Shown here: piece after piece, positions 1-6,818 of the stretch | How positions within the stretch are numbered: position 1 is the first letter of the stretch | Layout of the letters: each line of letters starts with the position of its first letter | NCBI GenBank assembly: GCA_031554275.1 | Contig: JAVBKB010000043.1 | Coordinates: 1-10,618 of the forward strand | From: JAVBKB01 sp031554275 | Lineage (GTDB): Bacteria; Bacillota; Bacilli; JARBTR01 | DNA: 10,618 nucleotides | Direction of reading: 5' to 3' | Program-made: the position numbers and the translations under genes | Notes under the pieces: model-generated | The model's database searches: none | What the model was told of the DNA's origin: nothing | What the model saw: the letters and a program-made list of their open reading frames with translations, nothing else

Positions 1-14
1 TTATGTAGTTTATT

Positions 15-36
15 ATATTCTACATGTGTAGAATAT
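15..36. promoter_or_regulatory. Palindromic operator with CopY/BlaI-type TACAnnTGTA core
   Basis: The arms ATATTCTACA (15-24) and TGTAGAATAT (27-36) are perfect inverted repeats around a TG spacer. The core TACATGTGTA fits TACAnnTGTA, the known operator core of the CopY/BlaI/MecI winged-helix repressor family (the cop box). It lies between the -35 and -10 boxes of the leftward promoter and overlaps the -10, a classic repression position. A further CTACA-type half (TGTAG, 4-8) lies upstream. No repressor gene is in the window. Copper or beta-lactam control is possible, but the inducer cannot be read from the site. Confidence 0.6.
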
Positions 37-45
37 CCTTGTCAA
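17..45 (-). promoter_or_regulatory. Sigma-A promoter for a leftward gene outside the window
   Basis: Read on the minus strand, TTGACA (40-45) and TAGAAT (17-22) are separated by exactly 17 bp, a consensus vegetative promoter. Transcription would start near base 10 and leave the window, so the target gene is not visible. The spacer and the -10 box are covered by a palindromic operator (15-36), so the promoter is probably repressed. Confidence 0.7.
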
Positions 46-241
46 CCATCTTTTAGATAAAGAGTGAGAACACCTATTAAAAAAGTTGTGCACAGCGAAA
101 AAGTACTTTTGTAGGCACGCTATATTGTTCTGCAACCCGTAAGCTGTTTGGGTAATCTATCTGAATTTTTTTTAAGTGTTTTTTCTGCTAGGATGAATCT
201 CTCTATTTTTCAGCCATAGAATGATTATAGTGGTTGATTAA

Positions 242-403
242 GTGGAGATAGGGTTCTTTGTTGGAGGCAACAGCATGATTGCTGTGTTTCTGTACACCTT
301 TTTGTTGTCAGCAATCATTGGGATGACCTTGCTTGCTCTTAAAAAAGTAAAACTCAAGGACACCGTTCCGATGGCACCATTTGCCTTCCTTGGGATCAGT
401 ATT
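242..403 (+). pseudogene. Remnant of prepilin peptidase (A24 family), C-terminal end
   Basis: An open stretch reading GFFVGG...FLYTFLLSAIIGMTLL, then LKKVKLKDTVPMAPFAFLG, resembles the last two membrane segments and the basic loop plus P-h-x-P-F motif near the C-terminus of type IV prepilin/ComC-type leader peptidases. The catalytic GD-containing part is missing. The frame is closed by TAA at 239-241, just upstream, and there is no ribosome binding site at the possible GTG start. After about base 403 the reading continues for a few residues unlike the family, into DNA that encodes a different remnant on the other strand. I read it as a decayed fragment rather than a functional 67-residue protein. 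The family assignment rests on motif memory only. Confidence 0.5.
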
Positions 404-426
404 CAAGTGAAAGCAGCTTCAACCTT

Positions 427-519
427 GGAAATGGCGATCCCCTGAACATCCTCTTGAATAGCTACTTGAACAACCTCGTCAACTGAGCGATTATGTCCTA
501 AATGGATCACCTCGGAAGA
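427..519 (-). pseudogene. Fragment of fused isobutyryl-CoA mutase IcmF, B12-binding domain
   Basis: The minus strand encodes SSEVIHLGHNRSVDEVV, followed by QVAIQEDVQGIAIS. This is the very conserved stretch of the N-terminal cobalamin-binding domain of IcmF-type acyl-CoA mutases, where the family continues with SSYQGGH. The conserved cobalt-binding DGHD segment that should precede it is absent: the frame meets TAA two codons upstream. Downstream the family continuation is replaced by seven unrelated residues and TGA. Only about 31 codons of a protein of roughly 1,080 residues remain, so this is debris and not a gene. It abuts the prepilin peptidase remnant on the opposite strand, which suggests rearrangement. 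Confidence 0.6.
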
Positions 520-566
520 TCCAAATTAATCCCTGTTTCCAACTGTCATCAGAATAAAGTGATCTA

Positions 567-595
567 TTGCCTATTAATTGAATACATTGTATCAT
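567..595 (+). promoter_or_regulatory. Weak candidate promoter for the membrane protein/hydrolase operon
   Basis: TTGCCT (567-572) and TATCAT (590-595) are 17 bp apart, about 88 bp ahead of the first gene of the operon. The match to consensus is only moderate. The rest of 541-682 shows no gene or strong hairpin. Confidence 0.3.
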
Positions 596-682
596 CATTG
601 CAAAGAGCAGAAAATCGTGCGAGTCATTGTTTCATTATTTTGATCTAAGCTTATTCAATTTCATGATGAATGGAAGATCGCT

Positions 683-1450
683 ATGAAGTTTGAATTATTT
701 ACGTGGCCACATTATCTCATTCTAATTACCCCAATTGCCGCAAGCTACATTCTTTTTATAGTAATGAGGGGAAAGAAATTTGCAAAGCAGCATCTGGTTG
801 GGAAGACGATGGCAATTGCTTTGATCTTATTTCTTGTCGTTAGGAATATCTATAACGGGTATAACGGAGCGCCAGTTTCCGATCTCGTTCCGCTACAATT
901 ATGTCATTTATCAGCATGGGTGATTGTACCTGGAGCAATTCTAACTAGGAACAAATACCTATCTCTGATCGCGATTACTTTATCCTTGCCAGCAGGTTAT
1001 ATCTCCTTAGTATTTCTTCATTACGACAACTTGTTAGAATTTCAGGCTATTTTATACATCTTGTTACATGCTTTCATCGTAATTGGTGCTTTATATCTCG
1101 TGCTGATTTACCGGCCAAAGTTTAACTTTGCGGATTTTGCAAAAAGCTTTATCATGTTAGTTGTCTTCTTTTTGATTACAATTGTCTTAAACAATCTATT
1201 TATTAACACTGGTGTGCCTTCATACTACTTCTATAGTGTGATTCCTGAGCCTGGCACCCCGCTTGAAACATTTTATGAATGGGGAACGAACTACCGTGTC
1301 CTTGGGCTGACTGTTAACCCAATCTATAACGGTTTGGTTATTCTATTTGGCACTGCAATTATGTTTTTATTCTATAAAATTTACAGCTTAATTCCACAAA
1401 ATAATCGCAAAGTAGAAAGATTTGTCGATACAAGTTATTGGAGAAAATGA
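683..1450 (+). CDS. YwaF/TIGR02206 (TMEM164-like) integral membrane protein
   Basis: This is a 255-residue polytopic membrane protein with about seven hydrophobic segments and a basic, charged C-terminal tail. It has the features of the TIGR02206/YwaF family, which Pfam groups with eukaryotic TMEM164: a conserved cysteine in a P-h-x-h-C motif (VPLQLCHLS, C74), a histidine in a later helix (LLHAFIV, H129), an asparagine before a loop (N170/N171) and an aromatic loop PSYYFYSVI near 179-187. Human TMEM164 is reported to be an acyltransferase acting on ether phospholipids and to depend on a conserved cysteine. The bacterial proteins are uncharacterised, so lipid acyl transfer is an inference. The ATG at 683 has only a weak GGA-type ribosome binding site, but no other in-frame start is closer. 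The next gene starts 4 bases after the stop, implying co-transcription with the NAPE-PLD-like hydrolase. It is the most divergent of the three paralogues in this window. Confidence 0.85.
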   Translation: MKFELFTWPHYLILITPIAASYILFIVMRGKKFAKQHLVGKTMAIALILFLVVRNIYNGYNGAPVSDLVPLQLCHLSAWVIVPGAILTRNKYLSLIAITLSLPAGYISLVFLHYDNLLEFQAILYILLHAFIVIGALYLVLIYRPKFNFADFAKSFIMLVVFFLITIVLNNLFINTGVPSYYFYSVIPEPGTPLETFYEWGTNYRVLGLTVNPIYNGLVILFGTAIMFLFYKIYSLIPQNNRKVERFVDTSYWRK

Positions 1451-1454
1451 AAAG

Positions 1455-2561
1455 ATGTTGGTATACATAATTGGTTTTATAATTGTACTTTGCATTGCTG
1501 TTATTGTTTTTATTAACGCACACCCATCGTTCGGTGGAAACGCAAGTAGCAAACAAAAAAAGACTTATCTACAGTTTGATAACTATAAGAATGGAAAATT
1601 TGTTAATCCAGTTCCGACAAAGATGAATATGAACGTCTCTAGTCTCTTCTCAATGATGAAGGATTATATGTCTGGAGGCAAAGACCGTAATCCAAGTGGT
1701 CGGATTCCTGTTACAGTCACTGATTGGGATAAGGTTAACGGTAATGAGGATAACGTCACATGGTTCGGACATTCTGCTTTCCTACTCAGTATTGATCACA
1801 AAAAACTACTAGTAGATCCTATGTTAGGTACTGTACCTTCACCGGTTTCCTTTGCTGGGAGCAAGCGATATAGCGAAGATATTTTGCCTATCATTGCCGA
1901 AATGCCACTCATTGACGCTGTGCTTATTACCCATGATCATTATGACCATTTAGATTATAGTTCAATTAGAAAACTTATGAGTAAGACTGGACATTTCTTT
2001 GTTCCTCATGGTGTAGGTGCTCACTTGGTTCGTTGGGGAGTTTCAAAGGAGAAAATCACGGAACTTAATTGGTGGGACGAGCTCGAGTTTCAAGGCTTAA
2101 CGATTGCGCTGACTCCGTCAAAGCATTTTTCTGGTAGAGGCGTATTGAATAGCAATTCGACACTTTGGGGAGGCTGGGTCATTCTTGGTAAAAACACTCG
2201 TTTCTATACAAGTGGGGACGGGGGATATGATTCGCATTTCAAGGAAATCGGGAATAAATATGGCCCATTTGACATGACATTAATTGAAGGCGCGCAATAC
2301 GATCAGCGTTGGAATTGGGTTCATATGACCCCAGAAGAAGCTGTACAGGCTCATATGGATGTAAATGGTAAGAACATGATGTTAATACATTGGGGTGCTT
2401 TTACCCTCGCCTTTCATGGTTGGACAGAGCCGATAGAACGAGCAATACAAATTGGAAAAGCAAAAGAAATCAATCTATTAGCCCCTAGAATTGGTGAAAC
2501 CATCTCGATAGCTGGAAATCTATCTATTCCTGTTATACCTTGGTGGAGAAAAGAAGTTTGA
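1455..2561 (+). CDS. Membrane-anchored NAPE-PLD-like metallo-beta-lactamase-fold hydrolase
   Basis: This 368-residue protein has an N-terminal membrane anchor (about residues 2-21, IIGFIIVLCIAVIVFI) followed by a complete metallo-beta-lactamase fold. Metal ligands are H160, H162, D164 and H165 (THDHYDHLD), H224 (SKHFSGR), D255 (SGDGGYD) and H312 (IHWGAF). Their order and spacing, plus the motifs WFGHSAF, VDPMLG..PSP, PLIDAVLITHDHYDHLDY, WGGWVILG and GPFD, match N-acylphosphatidylethanolamine-hydrolysing phospholipase D, a two-zinc phosphodiesterase that cleaves N-acyl-PE to phosphatidic acid and N-acylethanolamine. Many bacterial homologues are known only as MBL-fold hydrolases, so the substrate here is inferred. 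I chose the ATG at 1455, since GGAG (1440-1443) precedes it and the protein then begins with the anchor. An in-frame TTG at 1422 would overlap the previous gene. It is second in an operon with a TMEM164-like gene and is followed by a terminator. Confidence 0.85.
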   Translation: MLVYIIGFIIVLCIAVIVFINAHPSFGGNASSKQKKTYLQFDNYKNGKFVNPVPTKMNMNVSSLFSMMKDYMSGGKDRNPSGRIPVTVTDWDKVNGNEDNVTWFGHSAFLLSIDHKKLLVDPMLGTVPSPVSFAGSKRYSEDILPIIAEMPLIDAVLITHDHYDHLDYSSIRKLMSKTGHFFVPHGVGAHLVRWGVSKEKITELNWWDELEFQGLTIALTPSKHFSGRGVLNSNSTLWGGWVILGKNTRFYTSGDGGYDSHFKEIGNKYGPFDMTLIEGAQYDQRWNWVHMTPEEAVQAHMDVNGKNMMLIHWGAFTLAFHGWTEPIERAIQIGKAKEINLLAPRIGETISIAGNLSIPVIPWWRKEV

Positions 2562-2562
2562 A

Positions 2563-2591
2563 ATGCTGATATGATGTCAGTATTTTTTTTT
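2563..2591 (+). terminator. Rho-independent terminator after the hydrolase gene
   Basis: ATGCTGA (2563-2569) pairs with TCAGTAT (2577-2583), seven pairs including one G-T, with a 7-nt loop and an immediate run of T residues to 2591. It begins 2 bases after the stop codon and closes the first operon. Confidence 0.7.
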
Positions 2592-2815
2592 GAAGAACAT
2601 GATGAATGGGTTTCAATTTAGAATTTAAACATAGTTTCTGTCAAAATGTCGAAAAACTGCTGTTAGGTACCATAAGCTCAGTGTCATAGTTTTTCGCCAG
2701 AGCTGTGCAAACAAATTCAGGTTTATCTGCTAAACTAGTTGACACTCTTTTTGAATATTTTTGAACTGTAACAACTAGAGAATGAAGGCTTCATTATATT
2801 GGTAACTATATTTTG
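2592..2815. other. Non-coding stretch with one long-loop inverted repeat
   Basis: I see no credible gene here. The only structure noted is CGAAAAACT (2650-2658) with its exact reverse complement AGTTTTTCG (2688-2696), separated by 29 bases that contain GGTACC. It has no T-run, so it is not an obvious terminator. A TTGACA (2739-2744) lacks a matching -10 box. Confidence 0.4.
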
Positions 2816-2819
2816 TTTT

Positions 2820-2844
2820 TTGACTTGAAACAAAATGGTATAAT
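2820..2844 (+). promoter_or_regulatory. Extended -10 promoter for the tandem membrane-protein pair
   Basis: TGGTATAAT (2836-2844) is a perfect extended -10 element (TGnTATAAT). TTGACT (2820-2825) lies upstream but only 13 bp away, so recognition probably relies on the extended -10. The transcript would start near 2851, giving a leader of about 150 nt before the gene at 3000. I see no recognisable riboswitch in that leader. Confidence 0.55.
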
Positions 2845-2999
2845 GTTATGAAAATTTAAATCTGATAGTATAAATCTTGTTATTTGCAATAGTGACCAAA
2901 TGGGTTTTAATGTTTAAGTAGCTTTTTGATTGTCTCATTGATTTTTATCGGATTTATCTTCATGATCTTAACCTTTTTGTACAAGCTAGGAGGCTATTT

Positions 3000-3716
3000 A
3001 TGTTTTGGGGTATTCCAGACACAAACACTTTTCACACTTTTGGCAGACAGCATCTTGTTGCGCTTTTGGTAGTTTGCTTGATGGTTGTGCTTATTTTCAT
3101 TTTTAGAAAGAAGATTCGAAATTCAGGATATGACAAATTTATTCGGTATTCTATTTGTGCTTTATTTATCGTAGGTCTTCTGATCGAGCAGATTTGGACG
3201 GTTTACCATGGTCGATGGAGTTTCAAAGAATCGCTCCCGATCTCTATTTGCACGATTACAGAATTGGTGGCATTGTATATGCTGACCAAGAAATCTTATG
3301 GCGCATTTGGGTTCGTGTATTTCGGTTTGGTTGCGACTACACAAGCGATTCTGACACCCTCGCTTTCTTTTGGCTTTCCAGCAGTCTCTTACTGGTGTTA
3401 TTTTGTGAAGCATGGTTTGTTGATCGTTGCCCCATTGTATATGATTGCCGTGCATAGTTTCATCCCGGCGCACAAACAATTATGGAAGTATATTGGCGTG
3501 TTACTTGGTCTAGTACCTGCTATATTCTTGATCAATTACTTGACTGGCGGGAACTATTGGTTTATTTCAGAAAAAACACCGAGTGTAAGCTTACTATCCT
3601 ACCTGGGATCTTATCCTTGGTTCTTGGTTTCACTACTGGGTCTTGCTGTCGTCCTGTGTTATCTGTATTATTTACCGTTTGGGATTAAGAAAAATCACAA
3701 GAAAAGAGTAAGCTGA
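3000..3716 (+). CDS. YwaF/TIGR02206 (TMEM164-like) integral membrane protein, tandem copy 1
   Basis: This is a 238-residue polytopic membrane protein with a strong ribosome binding site (AGGAGG, 2988-2993, six bases before the ATG). It carries the full family signature: FGRQH near residues 14-18, the P-h-x-h-C motif SLPISIC (C84), LTPSLSFGFP, the histidine motif VKHGLLIVAPLYM (H138), NYLTGGNYWFI (N179, N185) and a C-terminal YPWF plus YLPFGI ending in a basic tail. Cysteine and histidine are the best candidates for catalytic residues, by analogy with the acyltransferase role reported for TMEM164; this has not been shown for bacterial members. Its stop codon overlaps the start of the next gene (TGATG), so the two are translationally coupled. 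Both begin MFWG, align along their length and must have arisen by duplication. Confidence 0.85.
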   Translation: MFWGIPDTNTFHTFGRQHLVALLVVCLMVVLIFIFRKKIRNSGYDKFIRYSICALFIVGLLIEQIWTVYHGRWSFKESLPISICTITELVALYMLTKKSYGAFGFVYFGLVATTQAILTPSLSFGFPAVSYWCYFVKHGLLIVAPLYMIAVHSFIPAHKQLWKYIGVLLGLVPAIFLINYLTGGNYWFISEKTPSVSLLSYLGSYPWFLVSLLGLAVVLCYLYYLPFGIKKNHKKRVS

Positions 3717-4462
3717 TGTTTTGGGGAGGCATTCCGACATCGGAATTTAAGCTGTTCGGACTCTCTCATATTATCGTAATTGTAATCGTAATTGGCGTTG
3801 CCCTACTGATCTATCGAAACAGGAAACGAATCGGGATTAGTAAATATGAGAAGCACTTCCGAGTTATAATCGCCTTGCTTTTGATCATACAATCGATCAT
3901 ATACCAGGCATGGCTTATCAGCACTGGCACTTGGAGTATCGAAACATCCTTACCATTTTCAATCTGCGAATGTGCAGCATTTCTATGTATCTATATGTTG
4001 CTCACGAAGTCAAAACAGGTTTTTGAAATCGTTTATTTTGCGGGAACAGTTATCTCGTTCCTAGTGGTTCTTTCGCCAGCACTTAGCTTCAACTTTCCAC
4101 ATATAAGATTTATCGAATTCTTTATGGAACATGGACTAATCGTAATTGCTCCATTATATATGGCGTTTGTGCATGGATTCAGACCTACATGGAAATCACC
4201 ATTGAAAACCGTGCTGGTGATGAATTGCTGCGCTCCGATCATTATTGGACTCAATTACGTGACCAAAGGAAACTATTGGTTCATCGCTAATTTACCTGAG
4301 CAACAAACCATTCTAAATATATTCGGCGGCTACCCTTGGTACATTTTGGTCGCGGAAATTGTCGGAATCATGATCTTCTATCTCGCATATCTGCCGTTTG
4401 GTTTAACAAAGAGAAAAGATCAGGTAAGTCCGATTCCTGATGAGAAAGGTGATTCTCGGTAA
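3716..4462 (+). CDS. YwaF/TIGR02206 (TMEM164-like) integral membrane protein, tandem copy 2
   Basis: This 248-residue paralogue of the gene just upstream starts at the A of the TGATG overlap. It lacks a strong ribosome binding site of its own, consistent with translational coupling. The family positions are all kept: FGLSH near residue 14, SLPFSIC (C84, at the same number as in its neighbour), LSPALSFNFPH, MEHGLIVIAPLYM (H139), NYVTKGNYWFI (N180, N186), YPWYIL and YLPFGL. It differs from its neighbour by extra cysteines (C86, C91, C171, C172) and a longer polar tail ending PDEKGDSR. Retention of two intact coupled copies suggests either a heteromeric complex or divided substrate ranges; the sequence does not decide. 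A terminator follows 26 bases after the stop. Confidence 0.85.
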   Translation: MFWGGIPTSEFKLFGLSHIIVIVIVIGVALLIYRNRKRIGISKYEKHFRVIIALLLIIQSIIYQAWLISTGTWSIETSLPFSICECAAFLCIYMLLTKSKQVFEIVYFAGTVISFLVVLSPALSFNFPHIRFIEFFMEHGLIVIAPLYMAFVHGFRPTWKSPLKTVLVMNCCAPIIIGLNYVTKGNYWFIANLPEQQTILNIFGGYPWYILVAEIVGIMIFYLAYLPFGLTKRKDQVSPIPDEKGDSR

Positions 4463-4488
4463 AAATAGTGAATTACCTCATTAGAAAA

Positions 4489-4551
4489 GCACAAATGGGA
4501 GTGGATATCAGAGCTTTAGCTTTGCATATCAATGCCGTTTGTGCATTTTTT
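4489..4551. terminator. Bidirectional terminator between convergent operons
   Basis: GCACAAATGG (4489-4498) pairs with CCGTTTGTGC (4535-4544), ten pairs with one T-G. The long loop contains a second small stem (GATAT with ATATC). A T-run follows on the plus strand (4546-4551), and a TTTTCT tract follows on the minus strand. It ends the tandem membrane-protein operon and, from the other side, the histidine kinase transcript. Confidence 0.6.
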
Positions 4552-4606
4552 CATAAAATTATATTTCTATCGGAATCAAGATTTATTCACACCAATAGAG
4601 ATTTTC

Positions 4607-6034
4607 TCATTTCTTTAATTCAAAACAGAACAAGCTTACTTTACATACTTGACTATCTATTCCAAATCTCGCCTGATGCATTTCAAGGATTTTTTTCACA
4701 ATTGAAAGTCCAATCCCATTGCTAACCAATGAGCGCTTATGGGTCTTGGCTTTATAATAGCGGTCCCAAATATATGCAAGTTCCTCTTCTGGAATCCCTT
4801 TCCCTGAGTCAATTACCTCAAATCTTACTGCGTTTTTCAGATCAATGATGTTTATTGTAATTAGCTTATCCTCTCCGATATAGTTGATGGCATTCCCGAT
4901 CAGATTATAGATTACTCTTTCGATTTTGATTGAATCAGCGTACACATATTGATCTGGATCAATATTGGATTTGATTTGGTAATCCATTTGCGCAACAACG
5001 ACGGCAAAGCGTTGAAGGATTGCCTGCACACATTCACTTAGATTGACATTTTGTAAATGCAGTTCTTCATTATCAGTTTGTAATTTGGAAAGCTCTAATA
5101 TGTCATTAACCAAAAGGGAAAGGCGATCAGTTTCATCGAGAATAACCTTCAGATGAGTCTCGCGCTTCTCTTTCTTATCACCTGATAAATCACGTATCAT
5201 TTCAGCATAGGCTTTAACCATTGTTAGTGGTGTCCGAAGGTCATGCGAAATATTTGCAACTAATTCTTGTCGCAATTGCTCCACCTTGGAAAGTTCCTTT
5301 GTTGTATAGTTTAAGGTTGATGCAAGATGCTCAACTTCGTCATATTCTTTGGCATCGAAATGGACATCATAGTTACCGGTTGCGAGTTGCTGCGCTGAGG
5401 CAGTAATCTTCGTGATTGGGCGGGCAAGCCTTCTAGCGATGAAATAGGAAATCAATACCCCGAAAAACAGTGCGGTAATTGTAACATAGATCAATTGTGT
5501 TTTTAAAATACTGGTCGTTGCATCTACTGGATCTAGGCGAGTTGAAATATATAGCACATCATCATCCATTTTTACGCCATAAATGAGGCTTTCTCCAGGA
5601 AACGGATCATTTTGATATGTATAGGATATGGATTGCTCCTCACTTGAATTTAATTTCTCGAGAAATGATGTATAGTCTTGAGGAAGGGGTCTAAACAAAC
5701 TGTCATCTCGGTTCTTCTTGTGGTTCTTGTCATCATTTTTCGGGCCACCATGTTCATCAGAGCTGTAGCTGATATTTCCATTTTGATCTGTTACATAGAC
5801 AAGGATTGAATTGTTAAATGTCAAACGATCAATCGTTGAATTGAAATCCTCATTACCGTGGCTCTCCGCTATTTCTTGTGCAACCTTCTGAATATCTCCT
5901 TCTTTCATTTCTTGATAGAAGCTGTTTAGGAAGACAATTTGTAATAGCCAGAGTATTGAAAGAATAATTGCTGAAAAAAGCATGAAATAAAGCCAAAGCT
6001 TAAATCCCAAACTTTTGGGTCTCAGTTTCTTCAT
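4607..6034 (-). CDS. Two-component sensor histidine kinase (HAMP, HisKA, HATPase_c), altered G3 box
   Basis: This is a 475-residue membrane sensor kinase. Membrane segment 1 spans about 14-36 and segment 2 about 179-200, enclosing an extracytoplasmic domain of about 140 residues with a very polar His/Lys/Asp-rich stretch (94-111). HAMP (about 200-250) is followed by the dimerisation/phosphoacceptor motif ANISHDLRTPL (H264), the N box (NLIGNAINY, N377/N381), the G1 box DSGKGIP (409-415), the F region WDRYYKAKTHKR and the G2 box SNGIGLS (438-444). The last glycine box, normally G-K-G-S-T-F, reads C464-K-V466-S-L-F, so both glycines are lost. The C-terminus is otherwise full length. The ATG is preceded by AAAGGA. 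It lies 33 bases after the response regulator gene and is co-transcribed with it. The stimulus is not evident. Autophosphorylation may be impaired or merely altered. Confidence 0.92.
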   Translation of the reverse strand: MKKLRPKSLGFKLWLYFMLFSAIILSILWLLQIVFLNSFYQEMKEGDIQKVAQEIAESHGNEDFNSTIDRLTFNNSILVYVTDQNGNISYSSDEHGGPKNDDKNHKKNRDDSLFRPLPQDYTSFLEKLNSSEEQSISYTYQNDPFPGESLIYGVKMDDDVLYISTRLDPVDATTSILKTQLIYVTITALFFGVLISYFIARRLARPITKITASAQQLATGNYDVHFDAKEYDEVEHLASTLNYTTKELSKVEQLRQELVANISHDLRTPLTMVKAYAEMIRDLSGDKKEKRETHLKVILDETDRLSLLVNDILELSKLQTDNEELHLQNVNLSECVQAILQRFAVVVAQMDYQIKSNIDPDQYVYADSIKIERVIYNLIGNAINYIGEDKLITINIIDLKNAVRFEVIDSGKGIPEEELAYIWDRYYKAKTHKRSLVSNGIGLSIVKKILEMHQARFGIDSQVCKVSLFCFELKK

Positions 6035-6067
6035 TTATAATCATTCCTTTCTTCAGCAATGCGATTT

Positions 6068-6739
6068 TTATAATTCGAATTTGTAGCCCAAACCACGGAT
6101 GGTGACGATATAATCCCGATAAGGCCCAAGACTATTTCGTAACATTTTAATATGTGTATCTACAGTACGGTCTTCTCCAAAGAAGTCATAGCCCCATACA
6201 GCACTTACAATACTTTCCCGAGTAAGTGCAATGTTCTTATTGGTAACTAAGTAAATGAGCAAATCATATTCTTTGGGTGTCAAATCGACTCTTTCGTCAT
6301 CAACAATTACTGTTCTGCCAAGCACATCTATTTTCAAACCACCAAAAGCAAGTGCAGTTTCCTCTTGCTTGGTTTTCTGACTATTTCTTTTGATTACTAC
6401 ATTGATCCTTGCCATCAATTCCTTTGGTGAGAAGGGCTTGACAATATAATCATCGACCCCGATTTCAAAACCAAATAGCTTGTCGTACTCTTCACCTCGA
6501 GCTGAAAGCATAATCGTCGGGATGTCTTTTGTTTTTTTAATTTCTTTACATGTAGAAAATCCATCAAGTCTTGGCATCATGACATCCAAAACGATCAGAT
6601 CAAAGTTTTCTGTTTTGCAGATATTCACAGCTTCCATTCCATCTGCAGCTTCAGTTACCGAATACCCTTCGAACTCTGCATACTCACGAATAACTTCGCG
6701 AATATGTTTCTCATCATCAACTACCAGTAATCTTTCCAT
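6068..6739 (-). CDS. OmpR/PhoB-family response regulator
   Basis: This 223-residue protein has a receiver domain (about 1-115) with acidic pocket D8/D9, phosphoacceptor D52 (LIVLDVMMPRLDG), S79 and K101 (VKPFSPKEL). A winged-helix DNA-binding domain follows (about 128-223) with DLTPKEYDLLIYL, the recognition-helix region DRTVDTHIKMLRNSLG and the wing TIRGLGYKFEL. Length and all key residues are normal. AAGGAGA stands five bases before the ATG. It is the first gene of a two-gene operon with the sensor kinase. Proteins of this class usually bind direct repeats spaced 11 bp apart. Repeats of that kind occur in the promoters of the two surface genes next door, which makes those genes plausible targets. 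Confidence 0.95.
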   Translation of the reverse strand: MERLLVVDDEKHIREVIREYAEFEGYSVTEAADGMEAVNICKTENFDLIVLDVMMPRLDGFSTCKEIKKTKDIPTIMLSARGEEYDKLFGFEIGVDDYIVKPFSPKELMARINVVIKRNSQKTKQEETALAFGGLKIDVLGRTVIVDDERVDLTPKEYDLLIYLVTNKNIALTRESIVSAVWGYDFFGEDRTVDTHIKMLRNSLGPYRDYIVTIRGLGYKFEL

Positions 6740-6769
6740 GTTGTTCTCCTTGTGTGCATTAATAAGAAA

Positions 6770-6798
6770 ATTTTAACATGATTGAAAGGGTGACTCAA
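6770..6798 (-). promoter_or_regulatory. Promoter of the two-component operon
   Basis: On the minus strand TTGAGT (6793-6798) and TAAAAT (6770-6775) are 17 bp apart, and TG one base before the -10 makes it an extended -10 (TGTTAAAAT). It lies 31 bp ahead of the response regulator start and just downstream of the terminator of the lipoprotein gene, so the two-component operon is transcribed independently. Confidence 0.6.
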
Positions 6799-6818
6799 TG
6801 CCCTGTGAAAAATAGCGT

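Noticed and set aside
87..110. Small palindromes TGTGCACA (87-94) and AAAAGTACTTTT (99-110)
   Set aside because: They are short and common in AT-rich DNA, with no gene or promoter attached. Bases 46-241 otherwise show nothing I can support.
242..445. A functional 67-residue membrane protein starting at GTG 242
   Set aside because: There is no ribosome binding site, a stop lies just upstream, and the match is to the internal C-terminal part of a much longer peptidase. The last residues read through the antisense of the IcmF fragment.
1422..1454. An upstream TTG start for the hydrolase at 1422
   Set aside because: It would overlap the preceding gene by 29 bases and add polar residues before the membrane anchor. 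The ATG at 1455 has GGAG upstream and fits the operon spacing.
2851..2999. Riboswitch or attenuator in the 150-nt leader of the tandem membrane-protein operon
   Set aside because: I could not find a conserved aptamer motif or a terminator hairpin in this leader.
3155..3688. Open frames on both strands inside the first tandem membrane-protein gene
   Set aside because: They are shadows of a gene with clear family motifs. They lack ribosome binding sites and have no recognisable composition.
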